A stretch of 64,000 nt of DNA. Source: JAEUIG01 sp046349775. Its GTDB lineage: Bacteria; Planctomycetota; Planctomycetia; Planctomycetales; Planctomycetaceae. The stretch covers positions 37,214 to 101,213 of the forward strand of contig JAXMBS010000011.1 in assembly GCA_046349775.1 (NCBI GenBank), given 5' to 3'. Made by a program: the position numbers and the translations under genes. Of this stretch, positions 37,977-47,321 are shown piece by piece (within the stretch, counting starts at the first letter, position 1; the number at the start of each line of letters is the position of its first letter). A model generated the notes under the pieces. It was not told the origin of the DNA. It saw only the letters and a program-made list of their open reading frames with translations, and did no database searches.

Positions 37977-39575
37977 ATGCCCGCCCGCCGCCAGTTTTTG
38001 AATCGCATCGCCTTGTGGACAGCGGCGTTCGTGCTCGCGTTCGTGATGTACCTTGCAGGCGTGACCTGATGACCCCCTGAATCGAGTCCAGGCGTTGAGT
38101 AGAGTCTCGATGTGCTGGACCCAGAACAGGAGAGCTGGTCATGGCGAGAAAGCGATTTCGTCCCGAGGAGATCATCCACAAGCTGCGTGAAGCAGAGGTG
38201 GAGCTGGCGCAGGGGAAGAAGGCTCCGGAGGTCTGCAAGAAGCTGGGGTGACCGAGCAGACGTACTACCGCTGGCGGAAGGAGTACGGAGGCTTGAGGGT
38301 CGACCAGGCTCGCAGGCTGAAGGACTGGAGAAGGAGAACGGCCGGCTGAAAGAACTGCTGGCGGAGGCTGAACTCGACAAGGCCATTCTGCGGGAGGCCG
38401 CCTCGAAACTGGGCCCGGCGAAGCGTCGTCAGGCGGTCGAGCACGTCCCGGGATGCTCTGGGACGAGAAGAGGTCTCAGAGCGCAGGAACGCTTGGTGCT
38501 CAGTCAGCCGCGGACCACGCAGCGTCGGGCGGGGCACATTCCCAGTGATGAACCGCGGCTGATCCGGCGGATGATCGAGTTGGCCACGCAGTACGGCCGG
38601 TACGGTTATCGGCGAGTCACCGTGCTGCTTCGTGCGGAGGGCTGGCGAGTGAATCACAAGCGCATCGAACGTCTGTGGGGCAGGAGGGCTGAAAGTGCCT
38701 GCGCGACAGCCGAAGCGGAGGCGTCTGTGGCTTAATGACGGGTCTTGCGTTCGGCTCAGGCCGGCGTACCGGGATCACGTCTGGAGCTACGACTTCGTTG
38801 CCACGGACACACGATGGCCGAAGCCGCTCGGATGCTGACGCTGATGGACGATGCAGGAATGCCTGGCGATTGATGTGGCGGAGACTGACCAGCGAGGACG
38901 TGCTGGAGCGTCCCCGCAGAGCGACCTGTTCGTGGGGCAGGAGTGCCGAAGTACATCCGTAGTGACAATGGCCAGGTTCACGGCCCGGAAGGTGCGGGAG
39001 TGGCTGGAGCGTGTGGACGTGCAGACGTTGTTCATCGAGAGCCGGGCAGTCCACAAGGAGGGGCTGGCCTTATCGAGTCATTCAACGGGAAGCTGCGGGA
39101 TGAACTGCTCAATGGTGAGATCTTCGAAACGCTGCTGGAGGCGAAGGTGCTGATCGAGCGTTGGCGCTTTCCTACGAGTACAACACCGTGAGGGGCCGCA
39201 CAGTTCTGCTTGCCCCGGGGTATCGTCCCCCGGCACCGGAGGCGGCCCCGCCGCACAAAGTCCGCTTCCGCTACGCTCCAGCGGCCTTGTGCGGCGGCGT
39301 TGTTGACAACTTGAACTAACCCAAAAGCTGGTATCGTCCCTGGGGGCAAGGTCAGGCAGCTCCGATCGTCATCCTTTACCGTAGTGCCGAAATTTCCATC
39401 GGCGACGCCGATCTTGATGATTCTGTACCTGCCGCTCGACTACTACTGCGACCGCATCCGCCGATCGGCCAGGGGCCGACCTGTATCGCGATTACGCTGA
39501 ATGGTGCCGCGACAAGTTGATACGCGGCCGCCTGTCATCTTCACGCCGCCGCCGCAATCTGCTCCCAATCGCTGA
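37977..39575 (+). pseudogene. small membrane protein family, copy C, split by an IS element
   Basis: The 5' part (37977-38061) reads MPARRQFLNRIALWTAAFVL then AFVMYLAG. The IS follows immediately. The 3' part resumes at about 39358 with sequence matching copy D nearly base for base (CTCCGATCGTCATC ... CCAATCGCTGA), including the DYY and D-x-Y-R-D-Y-A-E-W-C codons, though frameshifted. Compared with copy D (41681-41944), the uninterrupted site would be TTGCAGGC/GCTCCG. A clean insertion-site duplication is not evident. Copies C and D are the most similar pair and reflect a recent duplication. Confidence 0.75.
38062..39354 (+). mobile_element. IS3-family (IS407-group-like) insertion sequence, degenerate
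   Basis: About 1293 bp. The left end TGACCTGATGACCCCC and right end GGGGGCAAGGTCA are imperfect inverted repeats. OrfA (ATG 38141) reads MARKRFRPEEIIHKLREAEV, ELAQGKKAPEVCKKLG and, after a shift, YYRWRKEYGG with a leucine zipper. OrfB pieces are IELATQYGRYGYRRVTVLLR, WLNDGSCVRLRPAYRDHVWS (DDE region with YDFV), KYIRSDNG, IESFNGKLRDELLNGEIFET and RPPAPEAA, up to TAA 39319. These match the IS407 subgroup of IS3. Frame breaks make it probably inactive, or reflect sequence errors. Flanked by copy C. Confidence 0.85.
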
Positions 39576-39722
39576 AACCGCTTGCGATTTGCGGCTCGCG
39601 CTCGCACCAGCCAGACCACTCGTCGCACCACCCGTCGCGACGATCCCGAGTTCACGTTGCCTACGGTCGCTCGCCTCTGATACGGTCTCATTTCGCCCCC
39701 GCAGCAGCTTTCGCAACAGACA

Positions 39723-41610
39723 ATGCCGACTTTTCCGTACCGCCCAGACGTCGACGGACTGCGCGCCCGTTGCGATCGGCATCGTGTTGCTATTTCATGC
39801 GTCCCTCGGATGTCGGTGGATACATTGGGGTGGACGTATTCTTCGTAATCTCCGGTTTCCTTACCGGTCTGATTTTGAAGCAGCAGCACTCAGGTGACTT
39901 TCGCCTGCGTGACTTCTGGTATCGACGCATACGGCGAATCATGCCAGCCTCAGCGGTCATGGTGCTTGTTGTACTGATCGCCGGAGCGCTTGCTCCTGTT
40001 ACCACATGACTACTGTGACCTTGCATAGTCCACAATTGCCCAACAATTGCTGCTTGCAAATGTATACTTTTACAGAACCACCGGATACTTCGCAGGTCCA
40101 GCCGGAGAGAAACCGTTGCTCCACATGTGGTCTCTGGCCGTGGAGGAGCAATTCTATGTGCTCTATCCCCTTCTGTTACTTCTCGTACACCGATATCACA
40201 TCGCACGGCTGTGGCGGTGGCTATTATCACTAACACTAATCTCGTTTGCTCTCAGTGTGTGGGGAGTTCGCAGTCACCCAAATGCGACCTGCGTCCTTCC
40301 AGCACGTGCATGGGAGCTCTTGGTCGGCGGACTACTTTGTTCTGTTCCTGCTTCTACAAAGACGCCCCGAGCACTCCGCAGGCGCTCGCAGTCAGCGGTG
40401 CTGCAATGATTCTCATCGCGAGCGTCGCGATGGACTCAAATACGCCTTTCGAGGGTGCAACGCGGTGTATCCTTGCATTGGCACCGCCCTATTGATCTAC
40501 GTCAACACAGGATCTTTGACATTCGTTAGAGAACTGCTCGCCAGCACGCCCTTCGTGCGTGTGGGGTTGATCTCGTATTCGCTCTATCTGTGGCACTGGC
40601 GATTCTGGCGTATTGCCGATACTGGCTTGGAGACACACTTCCCATATGGACCGCGATGTGGGCCGTTGCGGCTGTAATGGAATTGCGTTCGTATCGTGAA
40701 GTATATTGAACTCCATTCAGATCGGGACTAAAGGCCATACCGCAGCGGCGTATTGTGCTTGGGGTGTACGCTCAGTGCCAGTCCTGGTGATGATCTCGGT
40801 GGCATTACTTGTCAGCCGCAGTGTCCAGGCAGATTGGGCGACGATGTGGTTCAGGTGGAAACGAGAACGCTGCAGGTTTATCCATGAGGTGTCTATGGGC
40901 GATCTCGCCGCTGGAAAGACTCCTGTTTTGGGAGAGTCTTCGGGGAGTGTGAGGTGCATGCTGTGGGGGACAGTCACGCAATGTCACTTGCAGTTGGGCT
41001 TGACGAAGCGTGCAAATCGTCTGGGGTACGTTGCGTTCAGGTCACTCGCAGTTCAACGGCGCTGCTTGACTTTGTTTCTCGATCACGATCGGGACTGAAC
41101 GATCTGGCAACCCGCCTATTGCCGTGCTGTCTGGACTTTGCAAAAAGCGAAAGAACCGATATCGCGATTCTGGCAGGGGAGTGGTGGAGGTATAGTCAGA
41201 GCGATGCGTTCGAGAGGTGCCTCGCACGGACGATTGACGAACTCACACTGTCGAATATTGAGGTCGTAATTGTGCTGGACGTCGCGATGTTTGAGGAGGA
41301 TGTTCCCCTTGCCCTCTCGCGGAACATGCTGTTTAACTTGCCAGGACGAGTCGAAGTGTCGGCCCGCAAGCATTACGAGCCAAACCGTTCCTGCAATGAC
41401 ATCATTCAGCGTTGTGCGAAGGGACGGGCTATAGTCCTGGATCCCGGCTTTGGTTAGCTTCCTCGACAAGTCCGGCATGTGGCCGGGAGGTTACGATGGG
41501 ACCGTGCTTTACCGGGATAAGGATCTCATCTGACGGTGGAAGGGAGTCGTCGGCTCAAGGAGACATTCAATCAGATGCTGAACGCCATGGTTCGTGGACG
41601 AGGATTACGT
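39723..41610 (+). CDS. OafA/YrhL-type acyltransferase with SGNH domain, frameshifted
   Basis: A membrane O-acyltransferase fused to a periplasmic SGNH esterase domain, used for acetylating surface polysaccharides (family knowledge). Pieces in order: PYRPDVDGLRA, GIVLLFHASLG, YIGVDVFFVISGFLTGLIL, DFWYRRIRRIMPAS, LHMWSLAVEEQFYVLYPLLL, ARAWELLVGGLL, GLISYSLYLWHW. The SGNH part is from about 40950: HAVGDSHAMSLAVGLDEAC (catalytic GDSH), then WWRYSQSDAFERCLARTIDE and, near 41515, DKDHLTVEGSRRL (the Asp/His pair). About 620 residues needing ten or so frame corrections. The C-terminal end is uncertain. Confidence 0.75.
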
Positions 41611-41680
41611 GTGGGCGGGGGAGGACGGAATGGGCACCACACAATCAGTCGCCTGACCAAGCGCGTGTCAATAAGTCGCC

Positions 41681-41944
41681 TTGTGGACAGCGGCGTTCGT
41701 GCTCGCGTTCGTGATGTACCTTGCAGGCGCTCCGATCGTCATCTTTACCGTAGTGCCGAAATTTCCATCGGCGACGCCAGTCTTGATGATTCTGTACCTG
41801 CCGCTCGACTACTACTGCGACCCATCCGCCGATCGGCCAGGGGCCGACCTGTATCGCGATTACGCTGAATGGTGCCGCGACAAGTTGATACCGCGGCCGC
41901 CTGTCATTTTCACGGCGCCGCCACAAACTGTTCCCAATCGCTGA
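41681..41944 (+). CDS. small membrane protein family, copy D
   Basis: An 87-residue open frame: LWTAAFVLAFVMYLAGAPIV, FTVVPKFPSATPVLMILYLP, LDYYCDPSADRPGADLYRDY and AEWCRDKLIPRPPVIFTAPP. It is the clearest island copy, with one membrane helix and a Pro-rich end. The N-terminal RRxxLKR segment of its relatives is not in frame upstream; the region before 41673 differs, so either the start is lost or a TTG is used. Nearly identical at DNA level to the two halves of copy C. Confidence 0.65.
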   Translation: MWTAAFVLAFVMYLAGAPIVIFTVVPKFPSATPVLMILYLPLDYYCDPSADRPGADLYRDYAEWCRDKLIPRPPVIFTAPPQTVPNR

Positions 41945-41949
41945 AACTG

Positions 41950-42090
41950 CTTGCGATCGTTGAACCCCGGGCTGAAGCCGCTTCGATCGGCGAGAGCAGC
42001 AGTTGCTGAATGTCGCGTGACTTTTCCACCGGATCACAGCCGTTCTGCAATCCCGTGCGAAACGTCACGAAGTCGGGATCTGCCGAGGTG
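41950..42090 (-). pseudogene. possible gene fragment beside the island border
   Basis: The minus strand reads DPDFVTFRTGLQNGCDPVEK then SRDIQQLLLSPIEAASARGS before a stop region shared with copy D's 3' end. Helical, protein-like, no start codon of its own except far upstream across the tRNA fragment. Possibly the remains of a gene cut by the island. Low support. Confidence 0.2.
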
Positions 42091-42100
42091 CAATCCCCAC

Positions 42101-42143
42101 TCATTATCCGTTCGTGCCGGGTTCGAGTCCCAGCGGCCCCACT
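42101..42143 (+). repeat. partial tRNA copy (attR-like)
   Basis: The 43 nt from the anticodon loop to the acceptor 3' end match 32265-32307 of the CAU tRNA without gaps, with five mismatches by my count. GGGTTCGAGTCCCAGC is identical and ends in CGGCCCCA versus CAGCCCCA. Same orientation as the tRNA, and no 5' half is present. This is the expected remnant of site-specific integration into a tRNA 3' end, marking the right border of a 9.8-kb island. Confidence 0.75.
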
Positions 42144-42170
42144 GCCCAACTCGCCGCCATCCAGTGGGTG

Positions 42171-44354
42171 CTACTTCAACCCCCGGCGCACCAGCAGTGC
42201 CTCGACCGTCGGCTCGGCCCCCCGGAACGCCTTGTACGACTTCATCGGATCGCGGCTCGAGCCCCGGCTCAGGATTTCCTCGCGGAACGACTCACCGTTC
42301 GCACGCGTACAGCCGCCGTGTGAGAGCATGTGGGCGAAGGCGTCCGCCGCCAGCACTTCGCTCCAGAGATATGCGTAGTAGCTCGCCGAGTAGCCCCCGC
42401 CCCAGATGTGCGCGAAGTAGGCCGACTTGTAGCGCGGCGGCACGGCCGGATGGGCGACGCCCAGCCTCTCTAATGCATCCTTTTCGAACTGCTCGACGTC
42501 CGCCGGGACCTGATCGCTCGTCAGCGTGTGCCATTCGAGGTCCAGCAGCGCGGCCGACATGTATTCGAGCGTCTGGAAGCCCTGGTTGAACTTGTTGGCT
42601 TTGATGACCTTGTCGAGCAGGTCGGCGGGGATCGGCGCGCCAGTCTGATAGTGTTTGGCGTAGTTGGCCAGGATTTCCGGCTGAATGGACCAGTCTTCCT
42701 CGAACGTCGAAGGGAATTCCACGAAATCGCGCGGCGTCGCCGTCCCGGAGACGGTGGGATAGGTTACATCGGAAAACATGCCGTGCAGCGCATGTCCCAT
42801 TTCGTGGAACAGTGTCCGCACGTTGTCAAAGCTGAGGAGCGCCGGCTCACCGTCGGCCGGCCGGGGGATGTTGAGGCAGTTCACGATCACCGGCTGCTGG
42901 TGCAGCAGCTTCGACTGATCCACGAACGAACTCATCCACGCGCCGCCGCGCTTGGTGTCGCGCTTGAAGTAGTCGGCATAGAACAGGCCGAGCTGCGATC
43001 CGTCTTTGTCCAGGACGTCGAACACCCGCACGTCCGGATGGTACACCGGCAGGTCGTGGCGTTCCCGGTACGAGATGCCGTACAGCTTGTTCATCGTAAA
43101 GAACACGCCGTTCTTCAGGACGTTGTCCAGTTCGAAGTACGGCCGGACCGCCGCTTCGTCCACCTCGAACCGCGCCTTACGGACTTTCTCGGCATAGTAC
43201 TCCCAGTCCCAGGGGGCCAGTTCGTGGCTCTCGCCGCACTGCTTGATCATCGCCTCCAGGTCGTGGGCTTCCTGATGGACGCGCTCCACGACGCCGGGGA
43301 CGAGGTCCGTCAGCATTTTGCGAGCGGCGGCGGGGGTTTTTGCCATCTGGTTCTGCAGCTTGTACGCGGCATGGTTAGCGTAGCCGAGCAGTGCGGCCCG
43401 CTCGGCCCGCAACTGGGCGATTTCGAGCACCAGCGGACGATTGTCGATGCCGTTGTTGCGTCCGAGTCCCCGGTAGGCCGACGCTTCCCAGACACGCTGC
43501 CGCAGCGCTCGGTTGTTGAGCGATATCAGCACCGGCACGCGCGTGGTGTTGGAAATCTGCAGCAGATATTTCCCCTCCAACCCGCGCGCTTTGGCCAATT
43601 CCGCTGCGGCGGCGATGTCGGCGGCCGACATCCCGTCCAGTTCCTCGGCGGTGTCGACCACAACGGCCCGCTCTTTGGAGACCGCCAGCAGATTCTCTTC
43701 GAACTTCGTTTCGAGCCTCGACAACTGTTCGTTCAGCGAACGAATGCGTCCCTGCTGCTCGTCGTTGAGCTTCGCGCCGGCCCGAACGAAGCTTTCATAC
43801 CGCTGCTTCAGCAGTTCGGCCTGTTCCTCAGTCAGGCCGAGGGAGTCCTTCGTCTCCCACAGTTTTTCGACACGCTGAAACAACGGACGGTTCAGCAGCA
43901 GATTGTCCGAATGGGCCGCCCGCAACGGAGCGAGTTCGGTTTCGAGGTTCTGCAGCGGTTCGTTCTTGTCTGCCGAACAGAGATTGTCGAAGACGTTGCT
44001 GACGCGGATGAGAACCGCCCCGGATTCCTCCATCGGCACAATGGTGTTGATGAACGTGGGAGCGTCGGTCCGGCCGGCGATGGTCTGCATCTCGCCAAGC
44101 TGCTGCTGCATGCCGGCGGTGAACGTCGGCATGAAAACGTCGATCTTGATCTTGTCGAACGCCGGCGCCTGGAAGGGGAGCGGACTGGGCGCCGCAAACG
44201 GGTTATCGGCGGGCAGTGCAACTGCCTTCGGTGTCTCAGCGGCGGCACAGTTCATCGAAAGTGACCAGATGAGGGCGAAGCAGATGCACAAAACCGACAG
44301 CACGGTGAAACTTCTGGATCGCTGCGAGTCGTTCCCTGACTGGGGCAATCTCAT
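42171..44354 (-). CDS. exported M3-family metallopeptidase (oligopeptidase A/Dcp-like)
   Basis: A 727-residue thimet-oligopeptidase-family zinc peptidase cleaving small peptides. FTVLSVLCICFALIWSLSMNCAAAE is a signal peptide, so the enzyme is probably periplasmic, more like Dcp than cytosolic PrlC. Catalytic zinc site: FDNVRTLFHEMGHALHGMFSD (HExxH), with the third ligand in FVEFPSTFEEDW. The substrate loop FAHIWGGGYSASYYAYLWSE near the C-terminus is typical. Start 44352-44354 follows GAGGAAC; 76 codons open upstream lack a start with a leader. It is intact and lies just outside the right border of the island. Confidence 0.92.
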   Translation of the reverse strand: MRLPQSGNDSQRSRSFTVLSVLCICFALIWSLSMNCAAAETPKAVALPADNPFAAPSPLPFQAPAFDKIKIDVFMPTFTAGMQQQLGEMQTIAGRTDAPTFINTIVPMEESGAVLIRVSNVFDNLCSADKNEPLQNLETELAPLRAAHSDNLLLNRPLFQRVEKLWETKDSLGLTEEQAELLKQRYESFVRAGAKLNDEQQGRIRSLNEQLSRLETKFEENLLAVSKERAVVVDTAEELDGMSAADIAAAAELAKARGLEGKYLLQISNTTRVPVLISLNNRALRQRVWEASAYRGLGRNNGIDNRPLVLEIAQLRAERAALLGYANHAAYKLQNQMAKTPAAARKMLTDLVPGVVERVHQEAHDLEAMIKQCGESHELAPWDWEYYAEKVRKARFEVDEAAVRPYFELDNVLKNGVFFTMNKLYGISYRERHDLPVYHPDVRVFDVLDKDGSQLGLFYADYFKRDTKRGGAWMSSFVDQSKLLHQQPVIVNCLNIPRPADGEPALLSFDNVRTLFHEMGHALHGMFSDVTYPTVSGTATPRDFVEFPSTFEEDWSIQPEILANYAKHYQTGAPIPADLLDKVIKANKFNQGFQTLEYMSAALLDLEWHTLTSDQVPADVEQFEKDALERLGVAHPAVPPRYKSAYFAHIWGGGYSASYYAYLWSEVLAADAFAHMLSHGGCTRANGESFREEILSRGSSRDPMKSYKAFRGAEPTVEALLVRRGLK

Positions 44355-44567
44355 GACGGGTTCCTCTGATGATGAAGGCGATCGAGAACTCTGCGGCCGC
44401 GGTGGCGACGACATGACGCCACTCGGCAGCTCCAGCCCGAGGTATCGTAGGGAACAGGAGCGTCGAGTAGAATCGACTGGAACTCCATTGGACTGAAATT
44501 CCTCAGGGCGCGTCCCGCGATTCGATCGCGTCGAGTTCATCCCCGCCGCTGAGTTCTCGGTTTGGTG

Positions 44568-45002
44568 ATGCCAATGAAGCACCGTGATCGCCTGCCGATA
44601 CTGACGACAGGTGGAATGCTCACGGCGTTCGCGGTCTCTGCCGGGGTGTACTTCAAGTTCAATAGTTCAATCTTGTTTCCCATCGCGTTCGCTGCCGCTG
44701 CGGCGAATCTGGCCTTCGTTCTGCGGCATCGCCATTCGGCTGTGGCCCACGAGTCTCCGACGCAAGGTCGACCGAAGCACCGCGTTGGTCGCTGGATTGC
44801 TGCGATCGTGTTCTTGTTGCCAGTCTCATATGTCCTCGGCGCGCCGGTGACGGTCGCAGCAGCGCAGCGTTACCTGCCCGCCGCGATGCCGATGATGGGC
44901 GTGGTTTACGGTCCACTCCGCTACTACGCCCGGCACCCGGAACTGCCAGGCTCGAAACTGTTCAAGTCATACGCTCAAACGATCGAACGCCTTTTGAAGT
45001 AA
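44568..45002 (+). CDS. small membrane protein family, copy E (N-terminally extended)
   Basis: About 144 residues. Two extra hydrophobic segments (LTTGGMLTAFAVSAGVYFKF, ILFPIAFAAAAANLAFVLR) precede a family module: VGRWIAAIVFLLPVSYVLGA, then PVTVAAAQRYLPAAMPMMGV and VYGPLRYYARHPELPGSKLF, ending KSYAQTIERLLK. The tail keeps P-x-x-YY-x-RHPE-x-PG but lacks the WC motif. ATG 44574 is an alternative start. Copy F starts 24 nt after its stop. Confidence 0.65.
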   Translation: MPMKHRDRLPILTTGGMLTAFAVSAGVYFKFNSSILFPIAFAAAAANLAFVLRHRHSAVAHESPTQGRPKHRVGRWIAAIVFLLPVSYVLGAPVTVAAAQRYLPAAMPMMGVVYGPLRYYARHPELPGSKLFKSYAQTIERLLK

Positions 45003-45026
45003 GCCACCCATCGCGCCCTCTGGCCA

Positions 45027-45287
45027 ATGCCGACCCGCCGCCGAATCCTGAAACAAGTCGTCGTCTGGACAGCGGGAGTCGTACTGTTGTCTGTGTGGTA
45101 CGTCGTGGCAGCGCCCTTTATCGTGTTTCCCGCCGAAGAGTATTTTCCCGCCAGTCGGCCTGTGCTGGAGTTTGCATATGCCCCGCTGATGTACGTCGTT
45201 GACCATCCGGAGGTTCCGGGACACGACGTGTTCGTCGCCTACGTCAATTGGTGCGATGACAGGTTTCGCGAAACTTTTAGCTGGTAA
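45027..45287 (+). CDS. small membrane protein family, copy F (intact, reference copy)
   Basis: 86 residues, intact: MPTRRRILKQVVVWTAGVVL, then LSVWYVVAAPFIVFPAEEYF, PASRPVLEFAYAPLMYVVDH and PEVPGHDVFVAYVNWCDDRF. A basic N-terminus followed by one hydrophobic segment (about residues 12-30) predicts a single-pass protein, N-in. The conserved tail (PVLEFAYAPL, HPEVPGHDVF, YVNWC) would face the periplasm. No known domain recognised. It sits between copy E and a sialate-esterase-like gene that starts 58 nt downstream. Confidence 0.7.
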   Translation: MPTRRRILKQVVVWTAGVVLLSVWYVVAAPFIVFPAEEYFPASRPVLEFAYAPLMYVVDHPEVPGHDVFVAYVNWCDDRFRETFSW

Positions 45288-45345
45288 ATGATGGTCGGCA
45301 CGGCCGGCCATCCGCTCATCCGACTCGCCTTCTCAGAGGCAATCG

Positions 45346-46878
45346 ATGCGTGCTCTCCTCTTGCTGGTCTGGGCGTTTGCACCCGTAATCTGTCATGCCG
45401 CGGCGCCAGGCCCGCGGGTGCTGCTGACCGAGGACTACCAGGTCCTGCAGCGCGATATGAACGACGAGGCTGCCTGCACCGCGCTGCTGCCACCGACATT
45501 TCCAGACTCGGAGAGCGTGTCCGTCTGTGTGGCGGACGCGGGAGGCCAGACGATTCGGCAGATGGATGCCGCTGTCGAGGTCCTGCCAGACCGCCGCCGG
45601 GGCGTCCCAATGGAAAAGCTGCCGGTCGGCGGTCCCTATTCGATTTCAATCGCCGCACGGGGACGCCCAGACGCGGAGAAAGTTCGATTACAGAACATTC
45701 TCGTCGGTGACATCTGGATTCTCGGCGGCCAGTCCAACATGTACGGGATCGACGTCATCAAAGAGGCTCTGCCGGCCTTGCCGTACGTGAATATGCTGAA
45801 CCTGATGCACGTCGCGCGCGAGGCCCACTGGTGCGCCGGCTTGCCCCCGATCCACAGGATTCCCGAGCCGTTCGCGCAGTTCACTCTCAAGAGCCAGCAT
45901 CCGGAGTATTCCGAGCAGCAGATCCGTGAGCTGCTGGACCGCCAGATTCCCGTCGGCGGCATCGACTGCTCGTACTTCTTCGCCCGTCAGCTCTTCGCGG
46001 AGAGCCGGGTTCCGATCGGACTGATTCCCTGCGCGACGGGCGCGGCCCTGGCACATTGGAATCCGGACGAGCGTGAGCGAAATCGCTACGGCTTTCTCGC
46101 ACACCATGTCGAAAGTGCCGGCGGGCGCGTCAAAGGCCTGTTGTTCTTTCAGGGGGAACAGGACGCGATCTTCGGCGACGAACACGCCACCGTCACCAAG
46201 CCGTCGCTGATCGCTCCGATCTCCACGTATGGCGAGCAGTTCATCCATTTTGTCGAGGCGCTGCGCCGCGACTTCGGCGGTCCGGACATGCCGGTGATTT
46301 ATGCCCAGATTTGCCGGCACCACAACTCGCCTGCAGATCGCTCTCGCGGCTGGGAAATCGTGCGCGAAGCGCAGCGCACGATTCCCGATCGCCTGTCCCA
46401 TGCGCATTGCGTACCGACGATCCACCTGGACCTGATGGACGGCCTGCATCTTGACTACGATTCGCTGAAGATCGTCGGCGAACAGATGGCCGACCTCGCA
46501 GCGCCTCATGTGACCCCAGGCGCACCTCCGCGTGCAGAGATCCGGCTGAAATCGGCAGCATACACCGACGGGCTGCGACCGCGCATCCTCGTCGAATTTA
46601 CCGGTGTCCGAGGCCGGCTGACAGCGGGCGGGCGACCGACGGGGTTCGTTCTCAAGGACAGACAGTCAGGAAAAAGTCTGGACTGGATCTACAAGAGCGA
46701 ATTCGATCCGGCCCGTCCCGGCGTTGTTGTCCTGCATGCGACATCAATCCCTGACGCCAATGTTGTGCTGTACTACGGGGCCGGCGCTGCACCCTACGTG
46801 AATATCGTCGACGACTGCGGGCGGGGATTGCCGGCGTTTGGACCGGTGGATGTTCAAGGACCCGTTCCCTCTCAGTGA
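45346..46878 (+). CDS. secreted sialate O-acetylesterase-like (SASA/SGNH) hydrolase
   Basis: 510 residues with a signal peptide (MRALLLLVWAFAPVICHAAA). SGNH-type catalytic blocks of the SASA family are visible: DIWILGGQSNMYGID (Ser), IPCATGAALAHW (oxyanion Gly), GLLFFQGEQDA, and DLMDGLHLDYDSLKIVGEQM (Asp/His). Related enzymes deacetylate sugars in polysaccharides. The C-terminal 120 residues form a beta domain (LRPRILVEFTGVRGRLT). Probably acts on extracellular glycans, fitting the rhamnose-uptake and polysaccharide context. Flanked by copies F and G but reading frame and composition are ordinary. Confidence 0.82.
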   Translation: MRALLLLVWAFAPVICHAAAPGPRVLLTEDYQVLQRDMNDEAACTALLPPTFPDSESVSVCVADAGGQTIRQMDAAVEVLPDRRRGVPMEKLPVGGPYSISIAARGRPDAEKVRLQNILVGDIWILGGQSNMYGIDVIKEALPALPYVNMLNLMHVAREAHWCAGLPPIHRIPEPFAQFTLKSQHPEYSEQQIRELLDRQIPVGGIDCSYFFARQLFAESRVPIGLIPCATGAALAHWNPDERERNRYGFLAHHVESAGGRVKGLLFFQGEQDAIFGDEHATVTKPSLIAPISTYGEQFIHFVEALRRDFGGPDMPVIYAQICRHHNSPADRSRGWEIVREAQRTIPDRLSHAHCVPTIHLDLMDGLHLDYDSLKIVGEQMADLAAPHVTPGAPPRAEIRLKSAAYTDGLRPRILVEFTGVRGRLTAGGRPTGFVLKDRQSGKSLDWIYKSEFDPARPGVVVLHATSIPDANVVLYYGAGAAPYVNIVDDCGRGLPAFGPVDVQGPVPSQ

Positions 46879-47003
46879 TCGTCGAACGGCGCAGCGGAAA
46901 GGTGGCTCGAACCTCTCAGCCGGCCGGAGGTTCGGAGCATTCCTTCGTGACGCCCCGGCAAGCCGGACACCGGCGGAGGGTGTGCCGGATTGGAAGTGTA
47001 CCC

Positions 47004-47321
47004 ATGGTGTCGTTTCGCCGCACAATCCTGAAACGCATCACCTTCTGGCTGGCGGCGATTGTGCTGGCGTTTGTCGGCTATCTGACGAGCGCGCCGATGG
47101 TCGTCGCGCTCGTGTTGCCACGATTCCCGGCGAGTTTCCCGGTACTGTACGTCGTTTATCGTCCGCTCGACTACTACACCCGCCACGCAGAGTGCCCCGG
47201 CAGCGATTCGTATCGCGCCTATGCCGAGTGGTGCCGTGAGCGACTGGAGCCGCCGCCTCCCGTCATGCTGATCCCGCCGCCGCAACGTGCCCTGCCGAAC
47301 AACGGCATCCCCGCTCCGTAG
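47004..47321 (+). CDS. small membrane protein family, copy G (intact)
   Basis: 105 residues: MVSFRRTILKRITFWLAAIV, then LAFVGYLTSAPMVVALVLPR, FPASFPVLYVVYRPLDYYTR, HAECPGSDSYRAYAEWCRER, and a Pro-rich end LEPPPPVMLIPPPQRALPNN. It shows every family feature and the Pro-rich extension shared with copy D. ATG 47004 was chosen because it places the RRTILKR block at the N-terminus like copies A, C and F. An open frame extends upstream to 46875 and overlaps the preceding gene. Confidence 0.7.
   Translation: MVSFRRTILKRITFWLAAIVLAFVGYLTSAPMVVALVLPRFPASFPVLYVVYRPLDYYTRHAECPGSDSYRAYAEWCRERLEPPPPVMLIPPPQRALPNNGIPAP

Noticed and set aside
42528..44264. 578-codon plus-strand frame across the M3 peptidase
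   Set aside because: Antisense shadow; the minus strand has the HEMGH zinc site and full family architecture.
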